The position numbers and the translations under genes are program-made. Positions 10,623 through 20,859 of a DNA stretch of 64,000 bases are shown in pieces; the first letter of the stretch is position 1; each line of letters opens with the position of its first letter. The stretch is from Posidonia oceanica (taxonomy: Eukaryota > Streptophyta > Magnoliopsida > Alismatales > Posidoniaceae). The notes under the pieces were generated by a model. It ran no database searches. It was not told where the DNA came from and worked only from the letters and a program-made list of their open reading frames with translations. The stretch spans positions 154,205,501 through 154,269,500 of the forward strand of contig JAZBRS010000026.1 in NCBI GenBank assembly GCA_037176725.1, written 5' to 3'.

Positions 10623-13376
10623 TTTGTTTTTGTTTCTCTCTCCTCAAGAGAGAGAATCTCCTGCGAAAGAGTTTTTGCGCGTGCCCTTCCCCCCTTTCCG
10701 CCGGTGCCCTAGGGCTGGCGGGATGGGGATGCCCCCTCCCCAACCATCTTTCTTCCCTCGTCCTCCTCCTTTCTCTCACCCTCATCCTCTATGGCGTCCG
10801 TCTTTGCTCTAGATCCGTTCTGGTGCAGGTGGCTCTTCCTTCATAGGAATGAAGTCTGGTTTGATGGAAGTCTCCTCAGGTCTTAGGGCTTCTTGTCCCA
10901 AGATTCCTCCGGTGGGGGTTCAACCGTTGGTGGTACGTCCGGTGTCTTCCCAGTCTGTGAGAGGTCCCTCTGGGAACAAGGCCCCTCTGTGGGTCGCTTC
11001 GGTGGCAGTTTCGGCTCTCCCGCCCTTGGCCGGATTGGGGTCATCTTTGGGAGGCCGTCCGTCCTTGTCGACAATGGATGGCTCGTCCTCTAGGATGAAG
11101 CCTAGTCCAAAGACTCGCCCGGTGCTGTCTTTGGCCGGTGATGCACCCTTGGTGGTCGAGGCTCCTCCACGGGTGTCATCGGTTGCATCATCGGCTCCGG
11201 CAACGGGTCAAACATTTGAGCTTGAGCAAGAGGAATTCCCTCTCTTAAAGGAAGTTTCCTCAGTGGCTACTGCTGTTGATATGTCTGTGGTAGTGGATGA
11301 CCTTGGGATTCCCGTGTCTCAGGTGGGCAATTCTCTCCAGAAATCAGGTGATGAACGTGGAGCTGGTGCTGGAAGGAAGGTGGGGGGGGGGGGGGATCTT
11401 CTGTGACCCCCTCTTCTCGTCTTCTGCCCAACATTTCGATGTTGGGTGAGCAGGAGCCACTTTCTTCACCTCCATCCTACCACAATCCGTGGGGTCAAGG
11501 GTCCAAAGCCCCCAAGTCTTTTGCAGAGATCACTCGGGAGAAGCATGTGAAGCCAGTGTTCGACGAAATTCCGATGAGAGATCCAGTTGTTGTGGATGGC
11601 AAAACGGTGATGGTTTTCTCTCCTGAGGAGGTGGGAAAGCTGTCAAACCCATTTGCTTGGACCTTGGTTGGCAAATTCGTGACCTCCAGACCCACTCTTA
11701 TGCAGATTCTAAATACCTTGAGAAGGGTTCATAGCTTCAGCAAGGAAGTTTTTGTGAGTGCTGTAGATGAGCATTATGTTTTCATTAGGTTTCAATGCAG
11801 GGATGACTTTGTCAAGGCCTACATCAAGAGAGATTGGAAGGTGGGTGGGAAGTTGATGAAGGTGTTTCGGTGGTCTCCCAGGTTCACTCTAGGCGTGGAA
11901 TCTACATGCATTCCGGTTTGGATTGAGCTGCCAAGGTTGCGAGCTCACCTGCAATCCCCTGGAGCCCTTCAATCCATTGCTGGGATGGTTGGTAAATTCC
12001 TTTGTGCGGATAGTAATGTGGCACAATTCACTAGGCCAGGTACGACAAGAGTCTGCATTCAAGTGGATTTGACGAAGCCATTGCCAAAATCTGTGTGGAT
12101 CAATAATGGGAGGGAGGCATTTGCTCAACAGGTGGTGATTCCACATGAGTCTCTTCCTCCTTTTTGCAAGAAATGTATGGCTATTGGGCATGTTAGCTCT
12201 GCTTGCACAATGTCTTTTAAGGCCATGCGGGAGTATGAGTCCTCTAAGGATTGGGTGGAGCAAACTTTCTACAGTGATAAGGGTGGTGACCATTCTAGTG
12301 CGGAAGGTGCAGAGGTCGACAAGAACAAAAGTAAGAAGAAGAACAAGAAGGTTAAGAAGAGTGTGAAGTTTGCTTCTAACACACAGCAGGCCATCCCTAA
12401 GGTGGTTGCAAGGAAGAAAGAGGTCAGGTTAGATAATTGTGTCACCAATCGAGCTGTTTTTTTCCCTCCTGGTAAGGCCCCCTCTAAATTGCACTTGGAG
12501 CTTGATTCAGGTCTGAAATCAGGGCCTTCAGAAGAGATCTCTAAATCATTGGGTGCTCCTTCTTGGGCAGATGTGGTGGGTAGGGCTAGCAGTTCTGGTG
12601 GTGGGGTTTCTGTGCCACTGATTGGGACTGCAAGTCCTAAGCCTGTGGTTGCTAATAGTGATGAAGATGCTCAAGCTGCAGCTTTGGGTCGTTGGACTCT
12701 CCTTATCAGTGCAATGGTGGCTGAAGCTAGGAAGGTGAGGCAGACGTCTCTTGCTACTGGTTCTAGGCATGCTGCTTTGGATACATCTACTGGTTTAGAA
12801 TCCTTTGGGCCGATTGATTACAAGGTGGCAAAGAGTGTTGAAGATCTTCATTTGTATGGGGATGCCAAGGAGTTAAAGGACCTTCATAAGGATCTTAAAG
12901 AGGCAAACTGTAGCAGTAAAGAGATGGAGGATGTGATTCCTCCATTAAATCTTCTTTATCAGTCTACACATCAGCCTTATTGGTCTCATGAAGAGGATGG
13001 GTCTTCTCTTGAGGATAGTGGTGATGCGTTCTTGGGTGGGGATCTGTCTAGAGATTCGATTTCTGAAGCACCAAGTCTTGATGCCATATTTTATGAGGAT
13101 TGTGGTCCTAAGGGCTCTAAGAAAACAAGGAAGAAGTACAAAAGGAGGGATTGGGTATCTTTGGTCCCTCATGGGGGTCCTCGTCGTTTGGTGCGTGTGA
13201 AAGCGTGTTTGGGGGCGAGATTACTAGGAGTGGAGGAGGAGTCCATCTGACCTGTTTGTGCTTTTTGGGTTTCTGTGATTTCTTGTTACTCTTTGGAGGG
13301 TCTGTCCTCCTTAGAGATCTATGGTTGTAATCTTTTTTGGTATCATTGAAGGTTACGGTTAATAAAAAAAAAAAAA
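10623..13376 (+). mobile_element. L1-type LINE with ORF1 only (half-LINE)
   Basis: A non-LTR element is inserted in an AAACCCTA-rich part of the LTR. Its 5' edge is approximate. The 3' end has a short UTR (13251-13360, with TTGTAATC and GGTATCATT, as in plant LINE tails) and a run of 13 A (13364-13376), followed by AACCCTAAA. That resembles sequence just before the element, so a target duplication of about 10 bp is likely but ambiguous in this repetitive tract. Only ORF1 is present; no endonuclease or reverse transcriptase (ORF2) lies between ORF1 and the tail. Confidence 0.75.
10849..13250 (+). pseudogene. LINE ORF1 protein, frameshifted at a G14 run
   Basis: The chain-binding ORF1 protein of plant L1 elements. 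The first part (ATG 10849 to 11406) is a Ser/Pro/Val-rich head. The second (11403-13250, about 615 codons, no ATG of its own) carries a DUF4283-like domain at about residues 75-220 and a CX2CX4HX4C zinc knuckle (residues 255-268) after PPFCKKC. The C-terminal half is acidic, low in complexity and ends in a Lys/Arg-rich patch. The two parts meet at 14 consecutive G (11382-11395); a length change there explains the frame switch, and a sequencing or assembly slip is also possible. Apart from this the frame is open to its stop, which is unusually good for an old LINE. Confidence 0.75.
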
Positions 13377-13723
13377 ACCCTAAAAAACCCTAGGTAAAAC
13401 AACACCCAAAACCCTAGGTTAAATCCTAGGCCAGACCTTAGAAAACCCTAGGTCACACTCACACAAAATCCCTTCCAAATCGAAGCCATTATCCTTCTTT
13501 TTTTCCTAATTATCCTTTTCTCTCTCCTCATTATCCTTTTCTCTTTTTCTCCTTCTTTTCCTCTCTTCCTTTTTCTTTTCTTGCTCCCCAATGGGCCCAG
13601 CCCACTCTTGCTCCTCCTCACTTCTTCCCCTTCCTTCTTCCTATTTTATTTCTATTTTTATTTTATTTTATTCCATCTTATTTGATTTTTAAATATCCTC
13701 TTTCCCTTTCTTTCCTCCTTTCT

Positions 13724-13755
<32 letters not shown>

Positions 13756-16700
13756 TCCTATCTTCCCATTTCTTTTTCACCCAAGCCCACTTCTCCTTCT
13801 CCCCTTTTTTCTTTTTCTTTTTTATTTTCAGCCAGCCCACCAAATCAGGCCCAAGCCCACTGCCATCTCTCCCCCTCTTTCTTTTCTTTTTCACTTCCTT
13901 CCACAGCTGGCCCACTCCTCCAGCTCTCCTTTTCCTTTCATTTCTTTTTCCTTTTTTTTTCAACTTAGGCCCACGACCCATCTCCTCTTCTCCTTCTTTT
14001 CCCTCCACCACAACTTCCAAACACTCTACCCCTCTACACCCAAGCCCCTCACAGACCTACTGCAAACTAACAGCCAACACTCCACCCCCTCTCACACACA
14101 TCTGCACCTACACTCACAGCCCAGAAGACCTCCCACGCCACCTTCTCACTGCCATTGTCGGCGAGCCACCTGAGCACACACCACCACCTGCCACAACCCA
14201 TACCACCTGCCACTTCAATCGAATGCCGACCTCAGAACAAAACCAACTCCATCTTCAACCTTGAAACTGTGGGGAGGGGGGGGGAGAAGAAACACAACAC
14301 ACACAGAGAGAACCCAGAACATTCCTCCTCCTTGTGTGCTTCTAGAATTCCCCAGAAACGACCCAAACACCTGCATTTTTCCACCCATTCACAAACCGAC
14401 CTTCTCACTGCAATTCACACATCACTAGCCCTCCACAGCTTCCCAAACACTTCATAGCCTTCCACTAGCACACCACCTTCACGCTCGACCCACCAGCATC
14501 CTCCACCTTCCTCCACAGCAACCCAGAAAGCCTTTTTTTTTTTTTTTCTCTACACTCATTTCTGCAAAACTTCATGCCAGCCCCCCAAACGCCCCGCAAA
14601 CCTCTCCATCACCTTCCTCACCTCCCCACGATCACGACCCACTCTCCTTCCACTGTCCAGAACCCCCGAACCACTGCAGCCACCAAAACCAGCAGAGCCA
14701 CCCCAAAAACCCTTTTTTTCGCTCTAGCCACTGCAACCCACCTCTGAGGTCACCTGGAGCACCGCCTGCGCGCGTGCAACTTGCCGACGTCATTCGCTTG
14801 TCCTCCCGGCCCTCCGAGCACCACAGCAACCCACCGCCGGACCAGCAGCAGCCATCGACGTTGCCAGCCCTCCTCAGCCGTTGTCATAGGTATTTCAATA
14901 CGTATTTAGTTTCCATACATGTATGCCATGCTTTACAGTATTTTAGTTCATTTTTTACTGCATTATATCGATTTTTGGCTCGCTGCTCCGGTCTTCGTCC
15001 TCAGTGCCGGCCAACGCTTGCGATCGCCCTCCGCTTGCACCTGACCTCCTCGGCCCTCCGCAGCAAGTCCCCGGGCTCCGCCTCGCCACCAGCAGCTCAG
15101 CCCTACCTCGCCTGAGCCCCTCCACCCTCTGCACTGCCCGCACCATCGCCGGATCCCTCTGCAAAATTTGCAGAGGTCGGCCGGCTACTTCCGCCACCGT
15201 CTCGCGCCGCCTGAGCCACCGGGACGTTCGCCGCACCTGCCTGCAGATCCCCGACCTCGCCGCCGTGCCGTGCGCCCGCCGGAGCCACCCAGCGCCGCTG
15301 CTTCCTCCTCCAGCACTGTTGCTGAGGTTGCGCGGGGAAGAAGGCACTGTAGCATTATTTTTTTGTTTTTTAAAAGTTTAGTAAAGTTTAAAGCATGCAT
15401 TGAAATTAAATTCGTTAGTTTTTAAATAATTGCAAGTAGGTCCTGCAGTAGTTAAACGTTTGTTTGATTTAGTTTTTTAAAATTGCAGCAAAGCCCTCAG
15501 ATTACCTTTAATTGCGTTTGGGTCTTATATCAACTACTGGCATTTAATTTCATTTTTCTAACTTTATTGCATTGCATAAAACACCAGCATTTTACTTTAT
15601 TTGCATCCAGATCCATTGATAGCATACATTTTATTTTTTTGCATTGCATTTATGCCCCTGGCTTTTAAAATATTTACATCTAGGTCCCTACCTTTATATT
15701 TGCATTGCATATAGTCCCTAGGTTTTAATTTAATTACATCTAGGCCCCTGAGTTTGCATTTGCATTGCATATAGGTCCCTAGGTTATAATTTAATTGCAT
15801 CTAGGCCCCTGAGTTTGCATTTGCATTGCATACAGGTCCCTAGGTTTGCATTTAATTGCATGTAGGCCCCTGCAGTTCTCCTAAACTACACATAGGTCCC
15901 TGCATTGTATTTTTGCATGCATTTGCACTCCCATGTCATTGAACATTGCATCCATGCATGCATTTAAGCATCCTTAGCACTTTTGCAAGCATGCACCCTG
16001 TTTTGCACACCTTTAGGGACTATTTGCATTTAGACCCCTACTTTTTCTGGCCCTTGAGCCTTCTGACTTGAAACCTGAATAACTTTTGATCGGACCGTTG
16101 GATTTCCACGATCTAACTGTCCAAGTCCTCTTGGTTGAGTGATCTCTCATTTAAACCAAAGTTATCTCAGATCAAGTCACAGATTCTCAAGATAAGTCCA
16201 TCTGAACACCGCACAGTATCCATTGCATTCCCATTTGCATTGCATGCATCGTTTTACGTGCCCGCATTTGCTTTCTCCTGCATTGCATCGTTTTGCGTGC
16301 CGCTTTGTTTTATTTGCATATCTCTTGCGCTTTTGCACCATTTTGCGTGCCCACATCCGTTTTCTTTCGCTTTTGCACCATTTTGCGTGCCTGCTCTCGT
16401 TTTCGCTTGCTCTGCACCGTTTTACGTGCCAGCTCTTGTTTTCCCTTGCATGTCGCTTGCATCTACTTGGTTTTCCTCGCCGTTTTGTTTTAATCGCTTG
16501 CATTTGCATTAGGGTAGTGATGCTTACTGTTTGGAGTTCACACGAACCAGGGTTCGCCCGATTCGGAACACTGACAGCGCTGCTGAGCACATAAGTTGCA
16601 CGTTTACTTTCCTTATGCACCGCATCATTTAGAACACACATTTGAGCATGTAATCACAGCATATCTAGCATTTAAGCATTCAGGCACATCATTTAGCAGG

Positions 16701-17164
16701 CATTCATGGCACTTAGGCATTCAAAGCATGCATCATCCCTCAAAAGCGAGCGTAAGCCTAGAAAGACCGATTCCTCGGGTGTGTCGGGGGTGCCTAATAC
16801 CTTCCCCACGCGTAACAGGAGTCCTTACCCTTTCTCTGGCCCGCAATGACCCTTTTGCCCTCGTCCTTGGCACAAGTCATCTTCTTTGCATAGCATCGCA
16901 TTGCATTGCATCCTTTTGTGTGGTCTTGCATGTTTATTCATGCATTTTCCCGGTTTTCCTTGTCTCCCGACTTAATAGACATGGTGGCAACTCCCTTTTG
17001 TCTTTTCTTTCTTTTTTCAATTTGATTTCATCCCTATTTTCGGTGTTTTGAGTCGAGTTTCCTCCTTGGATCACCCGCTAATAGTGAACCTGATTCCGAT
17101 CGATGCACGCGAGCTCTGGCAGCGTGCATGGACGATCGCGAACCCCAGGATCGCTATAGCTACA

Positions 17165-17306
17165 ATGGTTGAGCCTCACAAATGGATTAGGTTCTGTGAC
17201 CGTCTTGTCTCGGCGACCTTGGGCGCTCGTGGCCAAGAGCTCGCGCACACCGATCGACATTTTGAGGGATCACGGAATAAGCAGGTGAATCTGAGGATGG
17301 ACACTC
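17165..17306 (-). repeat. Outer end of minus-strand LTR split by the Sirevirus
   Basis: Reading leftward from the copia insertion, this stretch resembles the terminal part of a Tat-family LTR and continues 55404-57727 across the insertion site. It therefore lies tail-to-tail with the plus-strand LTR that ends near 17164. An open frame crosses 17048-17344 on the plus strand, but the sister copy at 54050-54310 has an in-frame TAG in the same place, so I do not call it a gene. Confidence 0.45.
17302..17306. repeat. Target site duplication CACTC (Sirevirus left)
   Basis: CACTC directly precedes the copia LTR at 17307. The same five bases flank the solo LTR on both sides (54304-54308 and 55404-55408), as expected for one insertion event that was later copied. 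Confidence 0.85.
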
Positions 17307-17822
17307 TGTTGGATTATATGGCTTCTCTAGAGAGGGGTGAATAGAGATTATAGGTATAATAGGTTATGATTTATTAATTTTTGTAACTTATCAAATTTGT
17401 CTTAATTTGATCTATAAAGGAAAATGCATACACAGAAATAGGAAGAGAGATATTGAATAAACAACACAATAATTTATAGTAGTTCGGCCAAATTCTGACC
17501 TAGTCCACTCTCTCATGATCTCCTTGTGGTTTCCTTAATCTTTAACTCTAAAGATTACTTACTTGTTTGTTGAAAGTTCCTTCAACAAAATCTTGCAACG
17601 TTCCGTTGCCCTTTCTCCAATCCTGAGAAGATACTCCTTGCTTGTAATGGAAGATTTCAGACTCATTACCCTTTTTGCCAAGCTCTGTAGCACTGATTTG
17701 AAGTGGTAGCTTGAGGTAGCTTGGGAAGCACTTGAAGATGGAAGTGTAGCTCTTTGCACTTGTGTATTAGCTCAAGTATATGTGTAGTAGTGTAGTACTT
17801 GATGGAGGTCCAATAGGGGTCT

Positions 17823-17830
17823 TATTTATA
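17823..17830 (-). promoter_or_regulatory. TATA box of the copia LTR
   Basis: The minus strand reads TATAAATA within the LTR, conserved in the solo copy at 54825-54832. Its place in the middle of the LTR fits the U3/R promoter driving leftward transcription of the element. Confidence 0.55.
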
Positions 17831-17961
17831 AGCAAAAGCTTAACCCAAATTAGTCTCTAACGACTAGCAATTCTTCTCCAAAGATCTTAAACGGCTAGTT
17901 TAAACAGAGCTTCGGAATATAACAGAATGCCGTTTGATTACCTAGCTATTCCAACACACGA

Positions 17962-17983
17962 CCAGAACGGAGCTCCGTTCTGG
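17962..17983. repeat. 22-bp perfect palindrome in the copia LTR
   Basis: The arms are CCAGAACGGAG and CTCCGTTCTGG with no spacer. The solo LTR copy (about 54964-54985) has one changed base. Further GGAG/CTCC half-sites surround it. Palindrome-rich LTRs are described for maize Sireviruses. Confidence 0.8.
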
Positions 17984-18407
17984 ACTGGAGCGCCGTTTTG
18001 GCGCAGTCCTCCTTTTCTTTGTTCCATCTTTATTCGGCCCATTTACTATTTGAGCCCAAAACCATAACGGAGCGCTGTTATAAAACGGAGTGCCATTTAT
18101 GGTCAATAAAGCACATATAATACAGATTTCTTATATTTCCTAAGTTCTATACAAATGATCTTATCTCATGATATTTCTGAGACAGCTTTACAGACTTTTA
18201 TAATCAATAAGAAATATAATTACAACATTTGTACACAAATTGAATAAACACTGATTTTCTGTTCCTCGGTCTATATCTCAGTCTTCCTGAATGCTTTGAG
18301 TATCATTATAAAACATGCTATAACAATCTCAATAAACATGTTAGGCATATAACATTATATCACATATATCATCAAAACACAATATATATTTGGAGTATTT
18401 TCCAACA

Positions 18408-18936
18408 ATCTCCCTCTTTTTGAGGATGACAAAAATAACATTTTATATGCTCCCCTTGTCACTATGTATACTGAATTTTTGAAAATTAATCTACATAAGT
18501 ATTCTCATTTCATATTCAACCATAAGTATAGCATATTAATGATTATATCTTTATATGCTCCCCTTATCAATATGGATACTGAAATATTTCAAATATACCA
18601 AATTATATGATCCTTTTATAATATACTGTAGGAATTAAATCACTTTGTATTTCATAGCATCCCATAGCATATTCATAATTCTCCCCCTTACTTTTTGTCA
18701 TAAACAAAATAAAATAGGCATTACAACAGATACCATCATAAGTGTAAGTGATACCATATACCTAAGATTAATTAATTTTGGAGCCTTGGTCATAGAAATT
18801 TCATATGTAAGTGATAGATATACCTTTCATATGTGTATAGACAACCACTATTACATGGATACCATAGATACAAGCTAAGGGAATGTTCAAACTGAACAAC
18901 ACATGATGCATAAGATTCACGTAACTCCCCCTTACT
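18408..18936 (-). other. Multiple polypurine tracts before the 3' LTR
   Basis: On the minus strand, purine tracts lie at 18408-18425 (CCTCAAAAAGAGGGAGAT, touching the LTR), 18449-18459, 18557-18569, 18680-18697 and 18924-18936, the last four built on AAGGGGAG or AAGGGGGAG. The tract touching the LTR is the primer site for plus-strand DNA. Repeated tracts in this interval are a reported Sirevirus hallmark. The rest of 18408-19214 is AT-rich and I see no gene there. Confidence 0.75.
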
Positions 18937-19214
18937 TAAAGCTTATATTGCTAATGTAAGAAATTCAAAATACCAATATACCATTATGTAACTTTTTCAT
19001 GGTATCATCTGTTTGATTCCATAATCAATAAGCAAGAATAACAAGTGGAAATGCGTATTCGTCATACACAGTAATATGGTGTATTAAAGAAATAGTCACA
19101 AGATATCTTGATAAAATCAATTTTCAATATTAAACCATCCAAGTTTCAATATTACATACCCATCCGAATGTAATGCAAAAGAAAATTTACATCATAGTGA
19201 ACTAAAGATGTATT

Positions 19215-20324
19215 CTATTCATTTGGAGGAAATCTACCACGTAGATATCCCATCAGATCATCCACCTTTCTCTCGATTTCTGCTGATCGGTGAGAGGATT
19301 CAATGTGATATTCATCCATCTTCCGCTCCATTTCTGTAGACTGATGAGAGGACTCAAGGTGATAGTTGTCTAACCTTGTAGACATTGACTCAAATTGCTT
19401 CTGAAGAGACTCAAACTGTTCTTGTGAAATCCTATCTTCTTCAAAATCCTCGGAACTAGACTCCTCAAGAGCTTGAGATGATGAGGGACGAACATTTTTA
19501 AGTGCCTTGGCACGTTCAAATGCTTGTTCCATTTTGGCAACAACCGTTGCACCCAAGGGTTTGGCTTTTACGAAAAGGTCGGGTTGGTTAGATAAGGGGA
19601 CATCAAAATGTTCAAAGAGGTAGGTTAGGCAAGGACCATAGAAAAGTTTGGTTTAGATGTGGGTCATGTTATGAATTAAAAGTTTGTCCCAATTAACCGA
19701 AATTCTATTGGTGATGGCATAAACTCCCTTACAACAGAGGCCACTTAGTTCATCAGAATGTCCTTTCTTCTGAACAATATTTGCCGCTAAAATGTAAGCA
19801 ATGAACCTAGATTGCTTGCTTAATTGATTTAGTCTATTTGGTTTAAATGTACTTCGTTTGTTTTGGGAAATTGCTTTGTTTACATCTTTAAAATACCAAC
19901 CGAGTTCTTCAAATGATAATGAAAGACCTATACCAGTGGAAGGAATTTTAAGAACTTGTCCCAGTAGAACATCATCAAAAGGCATGTCTATACCTAATAG
20001 ATATGATTCACATGCATATTCAAATGAAGATAAATTTGCATAGAATTGGGCAACAAGATGACGATAGTATTTTCGGTCACCTATAGAAGCTAAAAAGGGG
20101 ACAAGGTTTTGAAACTGAAATAAGGGTTCAATGGAGGGGAGTTCACGAACTAATACCCTTCTTCCAGTGAGCACCTCGCGATTGGCATACCGGCTTCGAT
20201 GTAGCTGGACCGCTTCATCATCCACAAAGTTGAAGAACTGAGTGTCTTCATCAGAGGAAGAAGGGGCAGCAGCCGGAGCTTGTTTCCATTTTGGACGGCT
20301 TGCCGACATCTTTTTGGGTGGCAT
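19215..20324 (-). pseudogene. Extra Sirevirus ORF downstream of pol (transposon-protein-like)
   Basis: An ATG at 20324 opens a frame of 370 codons with one internal TAA (19653-19655). The part after the stop continues in the same frame to 19215. The N-terminal half is basic, then has VRELPSIE and a segment with FYANL followed by a VxLGxxMPFDD-like stretch, which resembles the family called putative plant transposon protein (PF20167-like; recalled, not searched). The C-terminal third is a predicted coiled coil with two near-identical heptad-rich units around YHLESSHQS and YHIESSHRS. It lies where some Sireviruses carry an env-like gene, but I see no membrane segment. It is probably a captured host or transposon gene; its role is unknown. 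Confidence 0.55.
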
Positions 20325-20859
20325 AGAGGGAGGGAGGCCGAAGGGACGGCGGAGGAGAGGAGATCTTAGGGTTGTTGATGCTCTCGTGAGGATTTTTTAG
20401 GTCGACGGAATGTTGGAGGTGTGAAGGCGGGTTTAGGTTTAGAGAAAACATAAGAATCGTTGGGTAAAAACCTAGTTTAAAACACATTTTGCGAAAAGAA
20501 ACGGGACACTGTTTTTTAACGGAGCTCTGTTTTATATAATAAAACAATTCAAATAAGTCAGAATCGGAGCTCCGATATATACCAGCGTTTCGTAGCAGGA
20601 AACAACGGAGTTCTGTTTTTCACCGATGCTCTAGATCAAGGATTTTCGAGACTCCGTTTTTAGATGGGGATCCGGATCAGGGAATTTCGGGGCTCCGTTT
20701 TTAGCCGGGGCTCCGGATCAGGGAATTTCAGGGCTCCGTTTTTAGCCAATGTCCCGATGAATTTTCCTGGGATGAAAACAAAGAAATTTAATTACTATAG
20801 AAACGAAGCACCATTTTTCCACCGAAGTTCCGAAACAGAGTTTTTGAAAAAAAAAAAAT
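20325..20859 (-). repeat. Spacer with GGAGCTCCG-type repeats
   Basis: No gene is seen. The spacer carries repeated CGGAGCTCCG-like words (20520-20600) and a direct repeat of about 44 bp with CCGGATCAGGGAATTTC (20672-20750, two good copies plus a weaker one at 20628). The same words occur in the copia LTR palindrome, so they are probably part of the element's own cis sequence. Confidence 0.55.

Larger units (their letters stand above)
10349..17164 (+). repeat. Old Tat-family LTR, plus strand, with LINE inside
   Basis: The LTR starts TGTTGACACCCC at 10349. Block by block it is the reverse complement of the LTR at 26109-32069: the AAACCCTA-rich start, T/C-rich middle, CATTTGCAT-rich block, TTTTGCGTGC repeats near 16240-16500 and the stretch with GTAACAGGAGTCCTTACC near 16807. 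It contains a LINE (about 10623-13376). The outer end is not sharp: homology to other LTR ends fades after about 17105, and a TACA end is possible at 17164. The five bases before it are GCTAC. No gene of its own is seen. Confidence 0.65.
17307..18407 (-). repeat. 3' LTR of the Sirevirus (1101 bp)
   Basis: The LTR runs from TGTTGGATTATATGG to TTTTCCAACA and is flanked by CACTC outside and a purine tract inside. It matches the solo LTR at 54309-55403 with several percent divergence. It contains a perfect 22-bp palindrome at 17962-17983 centred on GAGCTC and several related half-sites between 17880 and 18100. A TATA box for minus-strand transcription lies at 17823-17830. Confidence 0.9.

Noticed and set aside
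17048..17344. Plus-strand 98-codon frame with protein-like composition
   Set aside because: It crosses two LTR ends into the copia LTR, and the sister copy at about 54050-54350 has an in-frame stop.
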